Part shown: positions 35,645-46,826 of the stretch, piece after piece
How positions within the stretch are numbered: the stretch's first letter is position 1
Layout of the letters: each line of letters opens with the position of its first letter
Origin: Azadirachta indica
Taxonomy: Eukaryota > Streptophyta > Magnoliopsida > Sapindales > Meliaceae
Assembly: GCA_022749755.1 (NCBI GenBank)
Contig: CM040451.1
Location: 8,507,871 to 8,571,870, forward strand
Reading direction: 5' to 3'
Length of the DNA stretch: 64,000 nucleotides
Program-made: the position numbers and the translations under genes
The notes under the pieces: generated by a model
Told to the model about the DNA's origin: nothing
Database searches by the model: none
The model's input: the letters and a program-made list of their open reading frames with translations, nothing else

Positions 35645-38600
35645 TTTGACTGAGGGCAAATTAGGGAATTGCTAATTATGATGAGAGGAATTCTGGATGT
35701 TGTGAGAACTGAAGCAGAAGAGAGGTCTCCTTGGTTTTGAAATGCGCGGTTTCTACATTTCTAAACGGATATGATATATCGTATCCCATCCGGAAGTGGA
35801 AAAGGATTACCTCACCCATCTGTGATATATGATATGTCACGGTAATATATTATTGGACGATGTTCACACCGTTGTGGATCGTTGTTATGGGACATCTAAC
35901 TGTATAATGCAGCTCTCTAATGGCCCATTTTAATAGTTAAAATGTAATTAAAAAGTAATAATTGTATTCTTAATATTCAAAAAGAATTTGAGTATAAAAT
36001 TATATATTAAAAATATATGCTTCAAATAATATTTAGAAATAAAATTTTCGTTAATCATTTGATGAATATATACTCATATTTACGAAAGGTAAATCGTAAG
36101 GACGGAATAAAAATTAATCAACGATGGCAAACATTCTTTGGTCTTTTTTATAGAAGCAACACAATAGAAACAAACTAGGAAAATTTATGAAATCATCCAA
36201 AATCATAAAGAAAATTTTAAAAATATCTGTCGTGAATGAGGGTTTTGTGGGTAGGTTTTCTTTTTCATTTAATGGAGAAGTCTGTTTTCGTTTTAATCTT
36301 CTTTCTCTGAGGGAGTAATTGGCCACTTGCACTGTATTGTATTATTTTAAGCGGACTGAATTATATTGAAATGAATTATACTGAAATAGATTAAATGAAA
36401 ATTTGTGTTATGTTTGGCGAAATACTGTATTGAACTAATTATAAATTATATTATTTATTATTTATTGAAAAATTTAAAAGCATAAGAGAAAAGTGTTAAC
36501 TATTTTACTTTTTAATTCTCTGTCTTCGTAGACTTTTAGATTTTTCCAAATTCATACCCAGGTTGCAATATAATTTCCAGATTTTTTGACTTCCAGAATT
36601 TTTCAGATTCATAACACACATGCTTGCAATATAATTTTCAATTTTTTCATATTTAGAATATACATGCTTACAATCATATTACAGGTGCTAAAACTTTTCC
36701 AAAATCTTAGCCGACGCAACACAATTGTTTAATGAATTTTGAAAGCTTTAATAAGTTTTTACTGTTCTTGATAAAGACATATAAAAAGAAAAAAAAGAGG
36801 TATTTTCGTTGTATTACCTGAAAGAGGATTGGACTACTAATGGAGATGAAGATCAACTAAGGAGATTTTCGGATCTAATTTTGAAAATTGCAGACCTGTG
36901 TGAGTGAAAACAGTATAAGAGACGAGATTTTTGGATTTGATTTTGGAAGATAGAGATCTGTGTGAGAGAAGATGGTAGAAGAAACGACTTTTTGTTGAGA
37001 GAGTGAGAGAAAAAACTAAAGAAAAAGAATTTGGTTGAATACAATGTAGAGAAGACCCTACCCTTTCGCGGTTCTTTTTTTTCTTTTTTTTTTTTTGTTT
37101 TAACTGTGTTAATCTCAATTTATTACAGTCTAGAGAGCCTTAAATTTACACCAAACACTCACTTAAAAAAAAAATTAACCGGCCTCACCATTTTGTACAG
37201 TCTAGATCAAAGCATCAAACACAGCCTAATAAATTTAATAGCAAATATATGGAAAATTGTGATGTGAGGAATATTTTTTTTATCGCTACTTATTTTTCAC
37301 ATTTTTTTATTTATTTATATTAAATATTAATTAAAATATTATTGTATGTAATAATTATATTAAAATTATAAATTAAATTATTTGATAGAATAAAAAATTA
37401 TGAATTATATAATTTTTTAATTAAATATTATATATATATATGTGATAGATTATTAACCTTATATTTTTACACATATATATATATTTTTAATGATTGATAT
37501 TAAATATAATATAGATAATTATACATAACTATTATATTATAATTAATAAACAAATCATATTCAATTTTAATAATTAAAAATATACAATTCAACAATTTAT
37601 AAATAGTATAAATATATGTTAATTATGTGTAATTATGTTGTTAAATTTAATTTTAACTATTAAAAAAATATAAATTTAATAATTTATTAATGATGGAAAT
37701 ATATGTATAAAAATATAAATTTACGAATCTATACATATATATATATGTTGAATTTTATGTCCGACGGAGGCCCCTCCTTTAAGTGAAATATCTTGAATTT
37801 ACGTCACAACTCAGAAGTTCACATAGCAGAAAGTGAACCAAATCCGGTCGTAATCATAACGAAATTGATTACTAATAAAGCGGGAAAGATTCTTGTTTTG
37901 CATAAAGACATGCGACATTGTTTTGTTTTGTTTTGCTCTTACTTTTTACTGCTGCAACGTTACTTTTATCCTTTTCTTTTTTTATTCTTTTATAGCTGCA
38001 AAAACTACCAAAATTTACTATAATAATAATAAATTTCTCAAAAATTCATAATTAAATGTATCTTTAACTATTTATATTCGAATTGATATTGTAGTGTATT
38101 TTTACTAGAAATCATTCTATTGTATAATTAGTAGATAATATATCTACAGAAAGTGGGATTCTTTAACACAATTTATAAGTAATTTTTACTTTTAACTTGA
38201 TTGTTACAACTTATATTGTTAAAAGTGCAAATCATTAGTCTGAATGTAACAATTGTATTACATAATTGCTATATTATAATTTTACCTTTTTACTATAATT
38301 TGAAAGTAAAATTTTAAAAAAATTTATTAATACTTTTAGTGAGACCCATTTATTTATTTTATTAATGTTTAACGTTTAGTATTTTTATTTTATAATTAGG
38401 TTTTATGTACTTTTTTTGACAACAATCAAGAATAAATTGTTTTTATATCTAATATTGAGTTGTGATTTTGATAATTTATTTAGTTAGAAAAACAGTAATA
38501 GATAATTTTTTTTATAATTTTGAGTTTTATATCATAAAATTTTATTAATAATGAATACATAAAGATAAATATTTAGTCACTTGATCATTTATTATAATTT

Positions 38601-39644
38601 ATAATAAATGAATCATAGGAAAGTTGTGTAATTAATATCAATAGAAGTAATTTAATTATAAGAACACATTAGTTTTCAAAACAGAAAAGAGAAAATCATA
38701 CCTCACTAGGAATAAAGCATATAGGTCATAAAAGAAAAAGAAAAAGGAAATTACAAAAAAAAAACACCTACGAATAAAGATTAAAGGTTTATCATTGCTT
38801 TGATTTGTCTCATGATAAGCAGTACTTGCTTTAACTTAAAATAATTTTTATTATTAAATTATAATATGAGAAGAAAAAAATAATTATTTCTGTTATTGCA
38901 TAGTAATTTTTATGAGGTATATATGTAATAAATAAAATAAAATAATAATATGAAATTAGAGATTTTAGGAAAATTACTGTTAGAAATTACTAATTTTAAA
39001 AGAATTATTAATGTAGATTTTTAGCATAATTTTTACAAATAATAATAATAATTAATTAATTGATCACTTATTTTGCCTACTCTAATAAAAAGTTGCAAGA
39101 ATTTTGTGGATAATTTTTTATTTTACAAATTAAAACTAAAATTTTTTGAAAACATTAAACTTATAATAATAGGACACTAAAGTTTTATGACTGACACAAA
39201 TATTTTAAATGTAATAAGTAATAATTATTTTTTTTTCTATATATTTTAAACTGTGACATTGCCTCTTTAAAATATAAAATTTTAAATATTAATAATTATA
39301 AAAGCATGAAACAACAATAAAATAAAAATTACATAAAGCATTTATTTAAAATTACCCAAAAATATCACTATTCATTTTTACTTTTACCTAAATTTTAGCA
39401 GCTACGGACAAAAAAGCAATCGGCCATGCGTCGTCGTTTCTTGTCCTGGTCCCCGACAAGAATTCACGCGTTTTTCGGCCTGAGACATCACTAAATTCCA
39501 CACTTCCCTTGTCCCACACCGGTAAAAAATGAGTAAAGTGAGAGGCAGAACGACGCCGTTTCATAGCCTGTCTTAGCATTTTAAGTTCACCAAGTAACAA
39601 TTCATTTCGTTGCTTAACCCAAGCTTCTAAACAAAGCGAGCAAA
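35645..39644. other. Intergenic, AT-rich, with tandem repeat and dispersed repeat
   Basis: 35645-35900 is the AAE14 promoter side. 36330-37240 may be a decayed non-autonomous element, with imperfect GTGTTTGG-like ends and a two-unit tandem repeat. 37500-37700 contains a copy of an AT-rich family also seen at 51.5-53.3 kb. 39395-39640 is GC-rich and is probably the 5' region of the gene at 39645. No other gene seen. Confidence 0.5.
36860..36971. repeat. Two-unit tandem repeat, ~61-bp spacing
   Basis: GGAGATTTTCGGATCTAATT...CCTGTGTGAG at 36860-36910 is repeated as CGAGATTTTTGGATTTGATT...TCTGTGTGAG at 36921-36971. The units are diverged. Both lie in the suspected 36.3-37.2 kb element. Confidence 0.6.
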
Positions 39645-40076
39645 ATGGTTTCCTCTTCAGTGATCGCCACCGTGATCGCTTCATACATGCCGTTGATCAC
39701 AATTCTTCTCATCAGAGCGACACTCGCCAGAGAGCTCCGGCCGTCGGATCACGGACTGGAGTTCCAGAGTCCGCCTCCGTCAAGCGCGAAATCCTCGCCG
39801 CAGATGACGTTGTTTTTCAAAGGATCCTCTTCGCCGTCCACTTCCTCCAACGTCGCATTGCCGAGAGCCCTGAATTCCACCGATGATTCCTGGTGGACCG
39901 CCCGCCGTAGTCGCGGTACGGACCACGTGAAGCACGTGATGCTGGTAGCGAGCTTGGTGTGTGGGATCACAGGTGTTGTTTTGTTAGTTGTCTCTGCTTT
40001 CATATACTTTTTCAGATTACAAAATCGTAATTCACCGCCGTTGTCATCGTCGGCACGTCTTAGCAATAATAAATAG
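39645..40076 (+). CDS. Small secretory-pathway membrane protein, unknown function
   Basis: A single-exon 143-residue protein. An N-terminal hydrophobic segment (about 5-28, ending ATLA) looks like a signal peptide or anchor. The middle is Ser/Pro-rich and likely disordered. A conserved-looking juxtamembrane patch (ALNSTDDSWWTARR, DHVKHVML) precedes a single membrane helix at about 103-126 (SLVCGITGVVLLVVSAFIYF), followed by a short basic/Ser-rich tail. I recall plant proteins of unknown function with the same NSTD-x-x-WW and DHVKHV patterns, but no named family. GC content is well above the surroundings and the start has a reasonable context (AAAATGG), which supports a real gene. The opposite-strand frames over it are shadows. 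Confidence 0.75.
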   Translation: MVSSSVIATVIASYMPLITILLIRATLARELRPSDHGLEFQSPPPSSAKSSPQMTLFFKGSSSPSTSSNVALPRALNSTDDSWWTARRSRGTDHVKHVMLVASLVCGITGVVLLVVSAFIYFFRLQNRNSPPLSSSARLSNNK

Positions 40077-43000
40077 AAGGTAGTGGGTAGTGATGGTTGT
40101 TCAATGTTGTTGTATAAAGTAAAACGCTGCGTTTTGCTTAAATCTTACTGCATTTTTCATATGAACTCATTGAATGCAGTAGTTAAAGGGCCTGTTTCAT
40201 GTAGCATTTACAAAATTTGGTTTGAAATTTATTTTACAATGTAAATAAGAAATTACATTTTTTATATTTTTATTATTTGAAATTATGTTATTATGATTTT
40301 CTGATTTTCTTTTAGAGTAACATAAAGACATATTTGGCTTTTATTATAATATAAATATGAAAATTAGTTTATTTATTTATCATATTCTTATAAACAATTA
40401 AATAAATGTTAAAAAAATAAAGAAAAATTTGATAAGAATATTTTAATTCATTATAACTAAAAAATTTATTTAGATTTCAGATTTCAGCCTTAAATTAAAA
40501 ATTTTTACTTATTTTATTCAAAATAATTACCAAATTTTCGATGTTAAATTTAAAGTAAAAGTATTTGCATGATTGAAACTGAATTACAGTACCCATTCTT
40601 TAAAACTATCACTATTTTATTAAAATTTATAGATTTTGTCAGTTTGTGGTTCAAATACTTTTTGAAAAAAATATGAACATGCCTATTTAAAAATAGGTTA
40701 TTATCATTTTTTTTTGTCTCTTAACGTTAGTCAAATAATAAGTTAATTTGAATTATTCTTTAATTTTATATTTTTCTTATTAAAAAATTATTAAAATTGA
40801 ACAAATTATGTCTTGAATATTTGTTTTAATATAATTTTTAAAAAATAAATTTCAATAAGTCTAAATGATTGAAGTATTACTATTGAATGTTTGAAACTAT
40901 GCGTGTTATGTGTCTGACAAATTAAGAATATTAATTAAAAAATTAGTGAGAATTTAGAAATTGGAATCTTTTATAAATGATGTGATAGTATTCTTTTTCT
41001 TTCTACACCAAACTGCCCTTATCCTCCTCCACATAAAAAGAAAGAGATACTGTTGGAGCCAACTTGATTGAATTGTCGGCTCCCACAGAACTAATAATAT
41101 TAATTGTATAATGAATCCAGCTCAGCGTTTGCATGTAGAGTTATTCCAGATCAGGTATGGCTTGAAGCAATTAATGCACAGAAAATTAATTAATTAATTA
41201 ATTTATTAATTAAATGGTGTTAGTTGGGGCCCTTCATGATTTGTTGCGTGAGGTCTACCTTTGCCTAATTTTTTACAAAATTTAATAGAATTTTTACGGA
41301 TGTTCACTATATAAAATTTATTTTAAAAATAATTCTTAAATTTTTTACACAAAAATATTTTTATTTAAAAAATATATATTAATTATTTTTAAAATTTTTT
41401 TATAAAAATATTTTGATCTAAATTAATTTTTTTTAAAGATATTTTCAATTATAATCGTTTAAAAAAATTAAATTAAAATTTTAGTTACTGTTAAAATTTT
41501 CAATTTTTTATATGGTGTGGGATATTTTATCACTAATATAATTCCTAAGCCCCAAGGACCATTGCTCATTTGTTGTTTGGTATTAATTTTTATTTGAATA
41601 AATATGAATTTTCAGTTGGTGATTTATAGAAAAAGATATGATTAACTTTTGTAGTTAAAATTGGGATTTATAATTTTTAAAATCTTATAAAAATATAAAA
41701 TTTTATTGATAAATGTCATGAAATTATTGAATTAATGATTGATAGGTGTGATAAAATTGCACAATTGATTATGAATAATAAAGTGAACGATTATATAACA
41801 CGTTATCATCAATAATTAAGCGTCACCTTACAAATAAATTATTATCGTTTTAATTGTTATTGTTTTGATTTAATCACAAGATGTCAAGTCAAACAAATGG
41901 AGCGCTATAGAACTTTTTGCTTTTGACTTTGTTTTCATCGGCAACAGAGGTTGTCTGTCAGCAGCTGTACTTCACTTTTGAAAAGGGTTTCCGAGTTCTC
42001 GCAATAACGTTAGATTTTCTCTTAATAAGAAGGAGAAAGGAGTCTGAAATTTTTACGCAATACCTAAGCGATACTAAAGTTTATATTTTAATATAATATA
42101 AAAAAATAATATTAAATATTATTTTAGTATTTATTTTAAATATTTAAAAATATAATTTTCAAATAAAAAGAGAAAAAAATAAATAACTTATATAAAATTA
42201 ATTATAAAAAATATTATTAAATAAATTAAATTAATTGAAACTAATAAATATCAAAATCTATTTATATTAATATATATTTCTAATTTTAAAAAGGTTAAAA
42301 TTTTTCGTGAACAACTAATTTAATTAAGATTAAAATAATAACTTAAAATCTTATTTAACAATAAAATCAACTAAAAAATTACAATAATACAAAAATTAAA
42401 CTTTTTAATTTATTTTATCCTTACTTCTTATCTTATTTCAAATTTTTATTATAACTTATAATATTAATAGATTTTTTTTTATTATAATGTTGATAAATTA
42501 TATAAAACTGTATAATACTTTTTTTTTAAAAAAAAAAAGAAAAGACAAATCGGAAAGCGACACCTACCTTTCCACCAAATCCATGACTTTATTCGCTTAA
42601 CCATTGTAATAACATCGATTTTTTCTGTTATGTTGTGTGATTTGATATGCACTAATCCTTTCGTCTACAGTTATTCAAATTAATAAAACGAAAGGCTAGG
42701 ACTAAACTGACAAAATTGACCAAACTATGTCCTGATTTATCATTTCAGTAAAGCTTGAGGATGAACATATATCATCTTTCTAATAATATATTCAAATCGA
42801 CAATTTTTTTGTGTTTCGTTTTTTATAATTCATGGTCGGAGAATTTATACTCCAAAGTTTATCAATACACATACCTATAATCACGATAATAATATTTGTG
42901 TCTATAAAATTTTAAAAAGTAACAAATCAGAATAAAGTTTCTTAATGTTTATAATTTAATCCCTTTCTTTTGTTTTATAATCTACTCAACATTTCGAGGA

Positions 43001-44734
43001 CTAAAATTTTAAAACAAAAATATTCTTTTCAATGATAAAATGGTGAATGTAGAATAAGTTAAGATATTTTAGATAAACTTCGTAGTTAGATTGCATACAT
43101 TAGCTAAGCTTGATATTTAACTTGTATGTAAATGTTGTTGGAGGATGGTAGCTTAAAATATATAAATAAATTAAGACATTTTAAACTTAATTTATGCTGG
43201 ATATACGATATAGAAGTACTCTATTTTTGTTAACACGTGTTTATTTGATCTCAAAAACTAAGTATAACTTAAACAAATACACGAGCATGGGCAAAGTCAG
43301 CTTTATAAATATGAAAGTCGAAATGTATACAATCAAAATTTATATGAGTCAAATTATAAAAATCTTATTCTAAAGAGTAAAAATAGTAAAAAAAAAATGT
43401 TTATTTTTTAAGTATTTTTTATGAGTTTAGTGATCATAGCCATTTTAGATCCTGAAGTAGCTCTGCCCTAATATATGATTAAGTGAAAAAATATGGATGA
43501 TTAATTTAATAAACAGGTAAAAATATTTATTTAATATTTTAAAAACAGGTAAAAATAAATAATTCTCTTAGTTATAGTTTTATAACAACGAATAATAATT
43601 TAGTGATTTTAATAAATCAAAGTTTAAAAAATTATAAAAACTAAAAATTTCAACCTCACGTGATAGACAGAATGAATAATAACAAATTTTAAAATTATGT
43701 TAGACCAATCTCTTAAAAATCAAATACAACATAATTTGAACTTACATAAAATATGAATAAATTTAAAATATGACACAATGTACACATTCACTTACGAGTA
43801 ATCATACATAATCAAAATATATTACCAATTGTACAAGACAGTGATGACGACCACAACAACAACAATGACCACGACAATCATGTTTATGTATATAATAGTA
43901 TATTTATACTTTACCGTTGGTTTTGTTCTTTTTTGTTATTTAAATTAGGGAGAATGCCCGATTCCTCTTTAATTTTTAAGTCAATATCTCATTACCCTCT
44001 ATATTTTCTTTAATACCTCATTGCTTTCTTGAGTTTCGATTTTACCTTTTACTAATTCAAATTATTTTGATTTTATTATTTTATAATTGAAACATAAACC
44101 AATTGAATCAAAGAGTAAAATCGAAAAAAAAAAGAGTCAGAGAAGTGATGGGATATTAAAAAAATATATATAAAGATAATAGAGTTTTGACTCAAAAATT
44201 AGAGGGAAACGGATTGATTAGACATATAATTATAATAATTAAGTTTATCTTGGATGACATTATCACGTGAAATGATATTAATATTTTAATATTTGACCTC
44301 TAATTAATTATATAATTGTATCATGAATATTGATATACTCTATAAAATAACTTTACAAATAACGACATTGTATTATCATATGGCACCACAATATTAATTC
44401 AATTATATTTATAACATATTCCAATTTTCTTTTTACTTTTTATAAATTTCAAACTAAAAAAAAATTTATAATACATAAACAAAGTTTAGCAATATATAAT
44501 TAATTTTATTTTTTTTTATTATAATATAATATTTTATTTAGTACATATTTAGAAAGAGTATTTATAAAATAATTTTTTCTCTCTCAAAATCTAATGTAAT
44601 TGATGAGCCCACCTCGAGCATTATTGAAAACGTTCAAACTTGCATATTCTGCAAATGTATTTTCAATTTTCAAATATTATTGCGTAATTTTTTTTTAAAA
44701 TTTTGTCTAATAAAATATAAATGAATTAATAGTT
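40077..44734. other. Long AT-rich intergenic stretch
   Basis: No coding frame, tRNA or known repeat recognised. Includes a TTAA-type short repeat (about 41187-41213) just downstream of a small imperfect hairpin (TTGGAGCC...GGCTCC, about 41053-41086). Confidence 0.5.
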
Positions 44735-44886
44735 GAGTGTGGGCCTATAGGCCTGATGTTCATTCTGGAATCGTAATAATAAATCATACTGGGTTAGGGC
44801 CCAGAATTCAGAACAAACCCAGATCATGAGCAACTAACAAGAATCCCACATTGAAAAATTTAGGCACAGTAAACACTATATATTTA
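44735..44886 (+). promoter_or_regulatory. Plant U6 promoter: GGGCC motifs, USE and TATA
   Basis: The USE-like AATCCCACATTG lies at 44842-44853 and the TATA box TATATATTTA at 44877-44886. They are 23 bp apart, the short spacing expected for pol III-transcribed plant snRNA genes (established knowledge). The TATA box starts 30 bp upstream of the RNA 5' end. Farther up, TGTGGGCCTA (about 44738) and GGCCCAGAATT (about 44798-44808) resemble site II-like GGGCC motifs and recur at the decayed U6 locus near 15.6 kb. Confidence 0.85.
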
Positions 44887-44906
44887 GAAGAATGAAAAGG
44901 CCAGTT

Positions 44907-44926
44907 GTCTCTTCGGAGACATCCGA

Positions 44927-44958
<32 letters not shown>

Positions 44959-45008
44959 GGCCCCTGCGCAAGGATGACACGCACAAATCGAGAAATGGTC
45001 CAAATTTT
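44907..45008 (+). ncRNA. U6: U6 spliceosomal snRNA
   Basis: A complete 102-nt U6: 5' stem-loop GTCTCTTCGGAGAC, the region ATCCGATAAAATTGGAACGA, the ACAGAGA box, the AGC triad and U4-pairing region (AGATTAGCATGGCCCCTGCG, AAGGATGACACGCA), and the 3' part ending AAATGGTCCAAA. A T-run terminator (45005-45013) follows. The 5' hairpin differs from the usual plant GTCCCTTCGGGGAC by a compensated C-G to U-A pair. With the USE/TATA promoter immediately upstream it should be a functional pol III gene for pre-mRNA splicing. Confidence 0.95.
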
Positions 45009-45013
45009 TTTTT
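45005..45013 (+). terminator. Pol III T-run terminator of U6
   Basis: Nine consecutive T residues directly follow the CCAAA of U6, enough for RNA polymerase III termination. Confidence 0.9.
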
Positions 45014-46826
45014 ACTCCCTCTTTTCTGCTTGCTCCTATGGCTTCCATTTAACATCTTTTTAAAATTAAGGGCATATAAATCAGTAGGATAGTCATCATG
45101 AAGATGGATGAGCAAAAGGAAATCGCTTTCTGTCTTATGCACATAAATCATGCTCTGCTCCCCAGTATCAGTGATATCTGCACTTTACAGAACATGTATG
45201 CCACTTATTAACTTGTGTGTGTGCTTCATTTTGCATAATTGCTTCTTGTCAGTTGATTCAGAGCTCAGATTTCGAAAGAGCTGGCTACATTGTTATCCTA
45301 TAGTTTTCTGGAGAATTATCAGGTCTTTTCTTGTCTATGGAAATCCTTTGAACAGGCACAAAGTCCATCACTTGCTCTCTAAGGGGCACCATCCTTGAGC
45401 ACAGACTGGGTTTCTCCTATCTGCATACAAGAATTTCCGTCAGTTTTTTCATATTAAATTACTCCTTTGGTATGCAACACTCTCGAAGAGGAGAAGCTAA
45501 TGATCGATAGCAGCTACTCTCCTTACTTCTTACCAAAAACTAAGGGCAGAACTGATGGTTCCATTAGCGAGGATGTTTTGAAGAGAGACTGAGCCAATGA
45601 TGCTATCTACTACACCGTTTAGTTAATTTAAGCATTTATCAACTTAGGCCTAGTTAATCGAATCTATGCATACATGGATATAATTGGTTTGCTATAAACT
45701 TTAAAGTCATTTGGTTTATATCATGGCTAACCAAAAATGAGTAATTGCTTCATTCTTTTTGCTAGGTTGATCACAATGCCTTCTTCCCAAATGCTTTAGC
45801 AAACTTGACACCAACATGATCTTACCCACCCAAGACCAACCGCACCCAGATGCTTCCCAAGCTTCTCAAGTTCAAAGAATTTCATCCAGAGACAAGTTTT
45901 TCGGGAAGAAATGGCGCATTGCTCATCAACAATGAGATTATCAAACAGCAGCTAATACATTAGCCCACCAAACAAACGTTCTAGTCAAGTGGAAAGGATG
46001 AAGAATTCCTGAAGAATCAACGGCTTCCCGTCCAGAAGAACTTTTGAGTATACACTTCTTCTTGCAATCTTAACATCTTTTTAAATAACTGAATAATTAT
46101 CTATGTTGTGTTGATTTAGCACATGACAAGAGACAGTTGTCTTTGTTTATATTGCAGTTTTCCTTCAAGAAAAGAGGAACAAACTTTTTAACTAATGAGG
46201 CTTGTCTACGTCTATGTACTCATAAATTTTAAGTATTTTCAACATGTTTCTTAGCTTTCTGGGAATTGGGATCTTAAAGTAGACAACACAAGTCGCCAAA
46301 AACTCACAGCAGACACATTTTAAGTACCTGTACATCAGTTGTTTCATAAAACATGTAAAACAATGCTTGTTGAGCAACAAAAATCATTCTCTTCAATTGA
46401 CATTCACCTAAAGGAACCTCTCTTTGTGATCACAACCATCAGAATGATACAGAAATGATTAGCACAACCTATGTAAAAGAACATCTTCCAAGAATTTTCT
46501 GCACTTTTCTTTCCCTCTCTCAGTCTGCATACCAATGTCTTGCTTTGCAATTCATGATATTTTTCATTTTCTTGCAAATAACATCATCTCTTTCCACAAC
46601 GTCAATCATTGAGAAGAATTACAGGGATCAGAGTCTTGAGTCCACGAGTATAAGTACTAACAATGAAGTTTAATGCAAAGGAGTTGCAAGGAGGAAATAT
46701 AATTGACGTTAAATGAATAAATACAATAGACAAGGTGAGGATATGGTGTCATTCCACAAGAGAAGAACTCAATTTGATATTACAGATGTTTATTGAAATG
46801 ACAAAGAAAGGAATAATCATGTATGA
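45014..46826. other. Intergenic; possible Ty3/gypsy-like and U6-like remnants
   Basis: Less AT-rich than neighbouring deserts. About 45979-46050 reads NVLVKWKG, stop, then RIPEESTASRPEELL, which weakly recalls a retroelement chromodomain (LVKWKG-x-x-x-EEATWE). I do not assert it. 46418-46482 is U6-like and listed separately. Below 46826 lies the AGD12-like 3' UTR. Confidence 0.35.
46418..46482 (+). pseudogene. Possible very decayed U6 snRNA remnant
   Basis: CTCTCTTTGTGATCAC, then AATGATACAGAAATGATTAG and CA resemble U6 from its 5' hairpin through the ACAGAGA box to the AGC triad (ACGATACAGAGAAGATTAGC) in the right order, with a shortened spacer. The 3' half is not recognisable and there is no USE or TATA upstream. 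Chance is not excluded. Confidence 0.35.

Noticed and set aside
36837..37118. 93-residue minus-strand frame
   Set aside because: Translation of a two-unit tandem DNA repeat and a poly-T tract; nothing protein-like.
39749..40066. Minus-strand 105-residue frame over the small membrane protein gene
   Set aside because: The plus-strand frame has a signal peptide and membrane helix; this frame has neither and begins inside the other gene.
41053..41086. Hairpin considered as a miRNA precursor
   Set aside because: The stem is only about 8 bp with a mismatch; far too short for a plant miRNA precursor.
44892..45092. Open frame across the U6 gene
   Set aside because: The sequence is the U6 snRNA itself; the frame is coincidental.
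45979..46060. Possible Ty3/gypsy chromodomain (NVLVKWKG)
   Set aside because: Eight residues followed by a stop with only weak continuation and no integrase upstream; insufficient.
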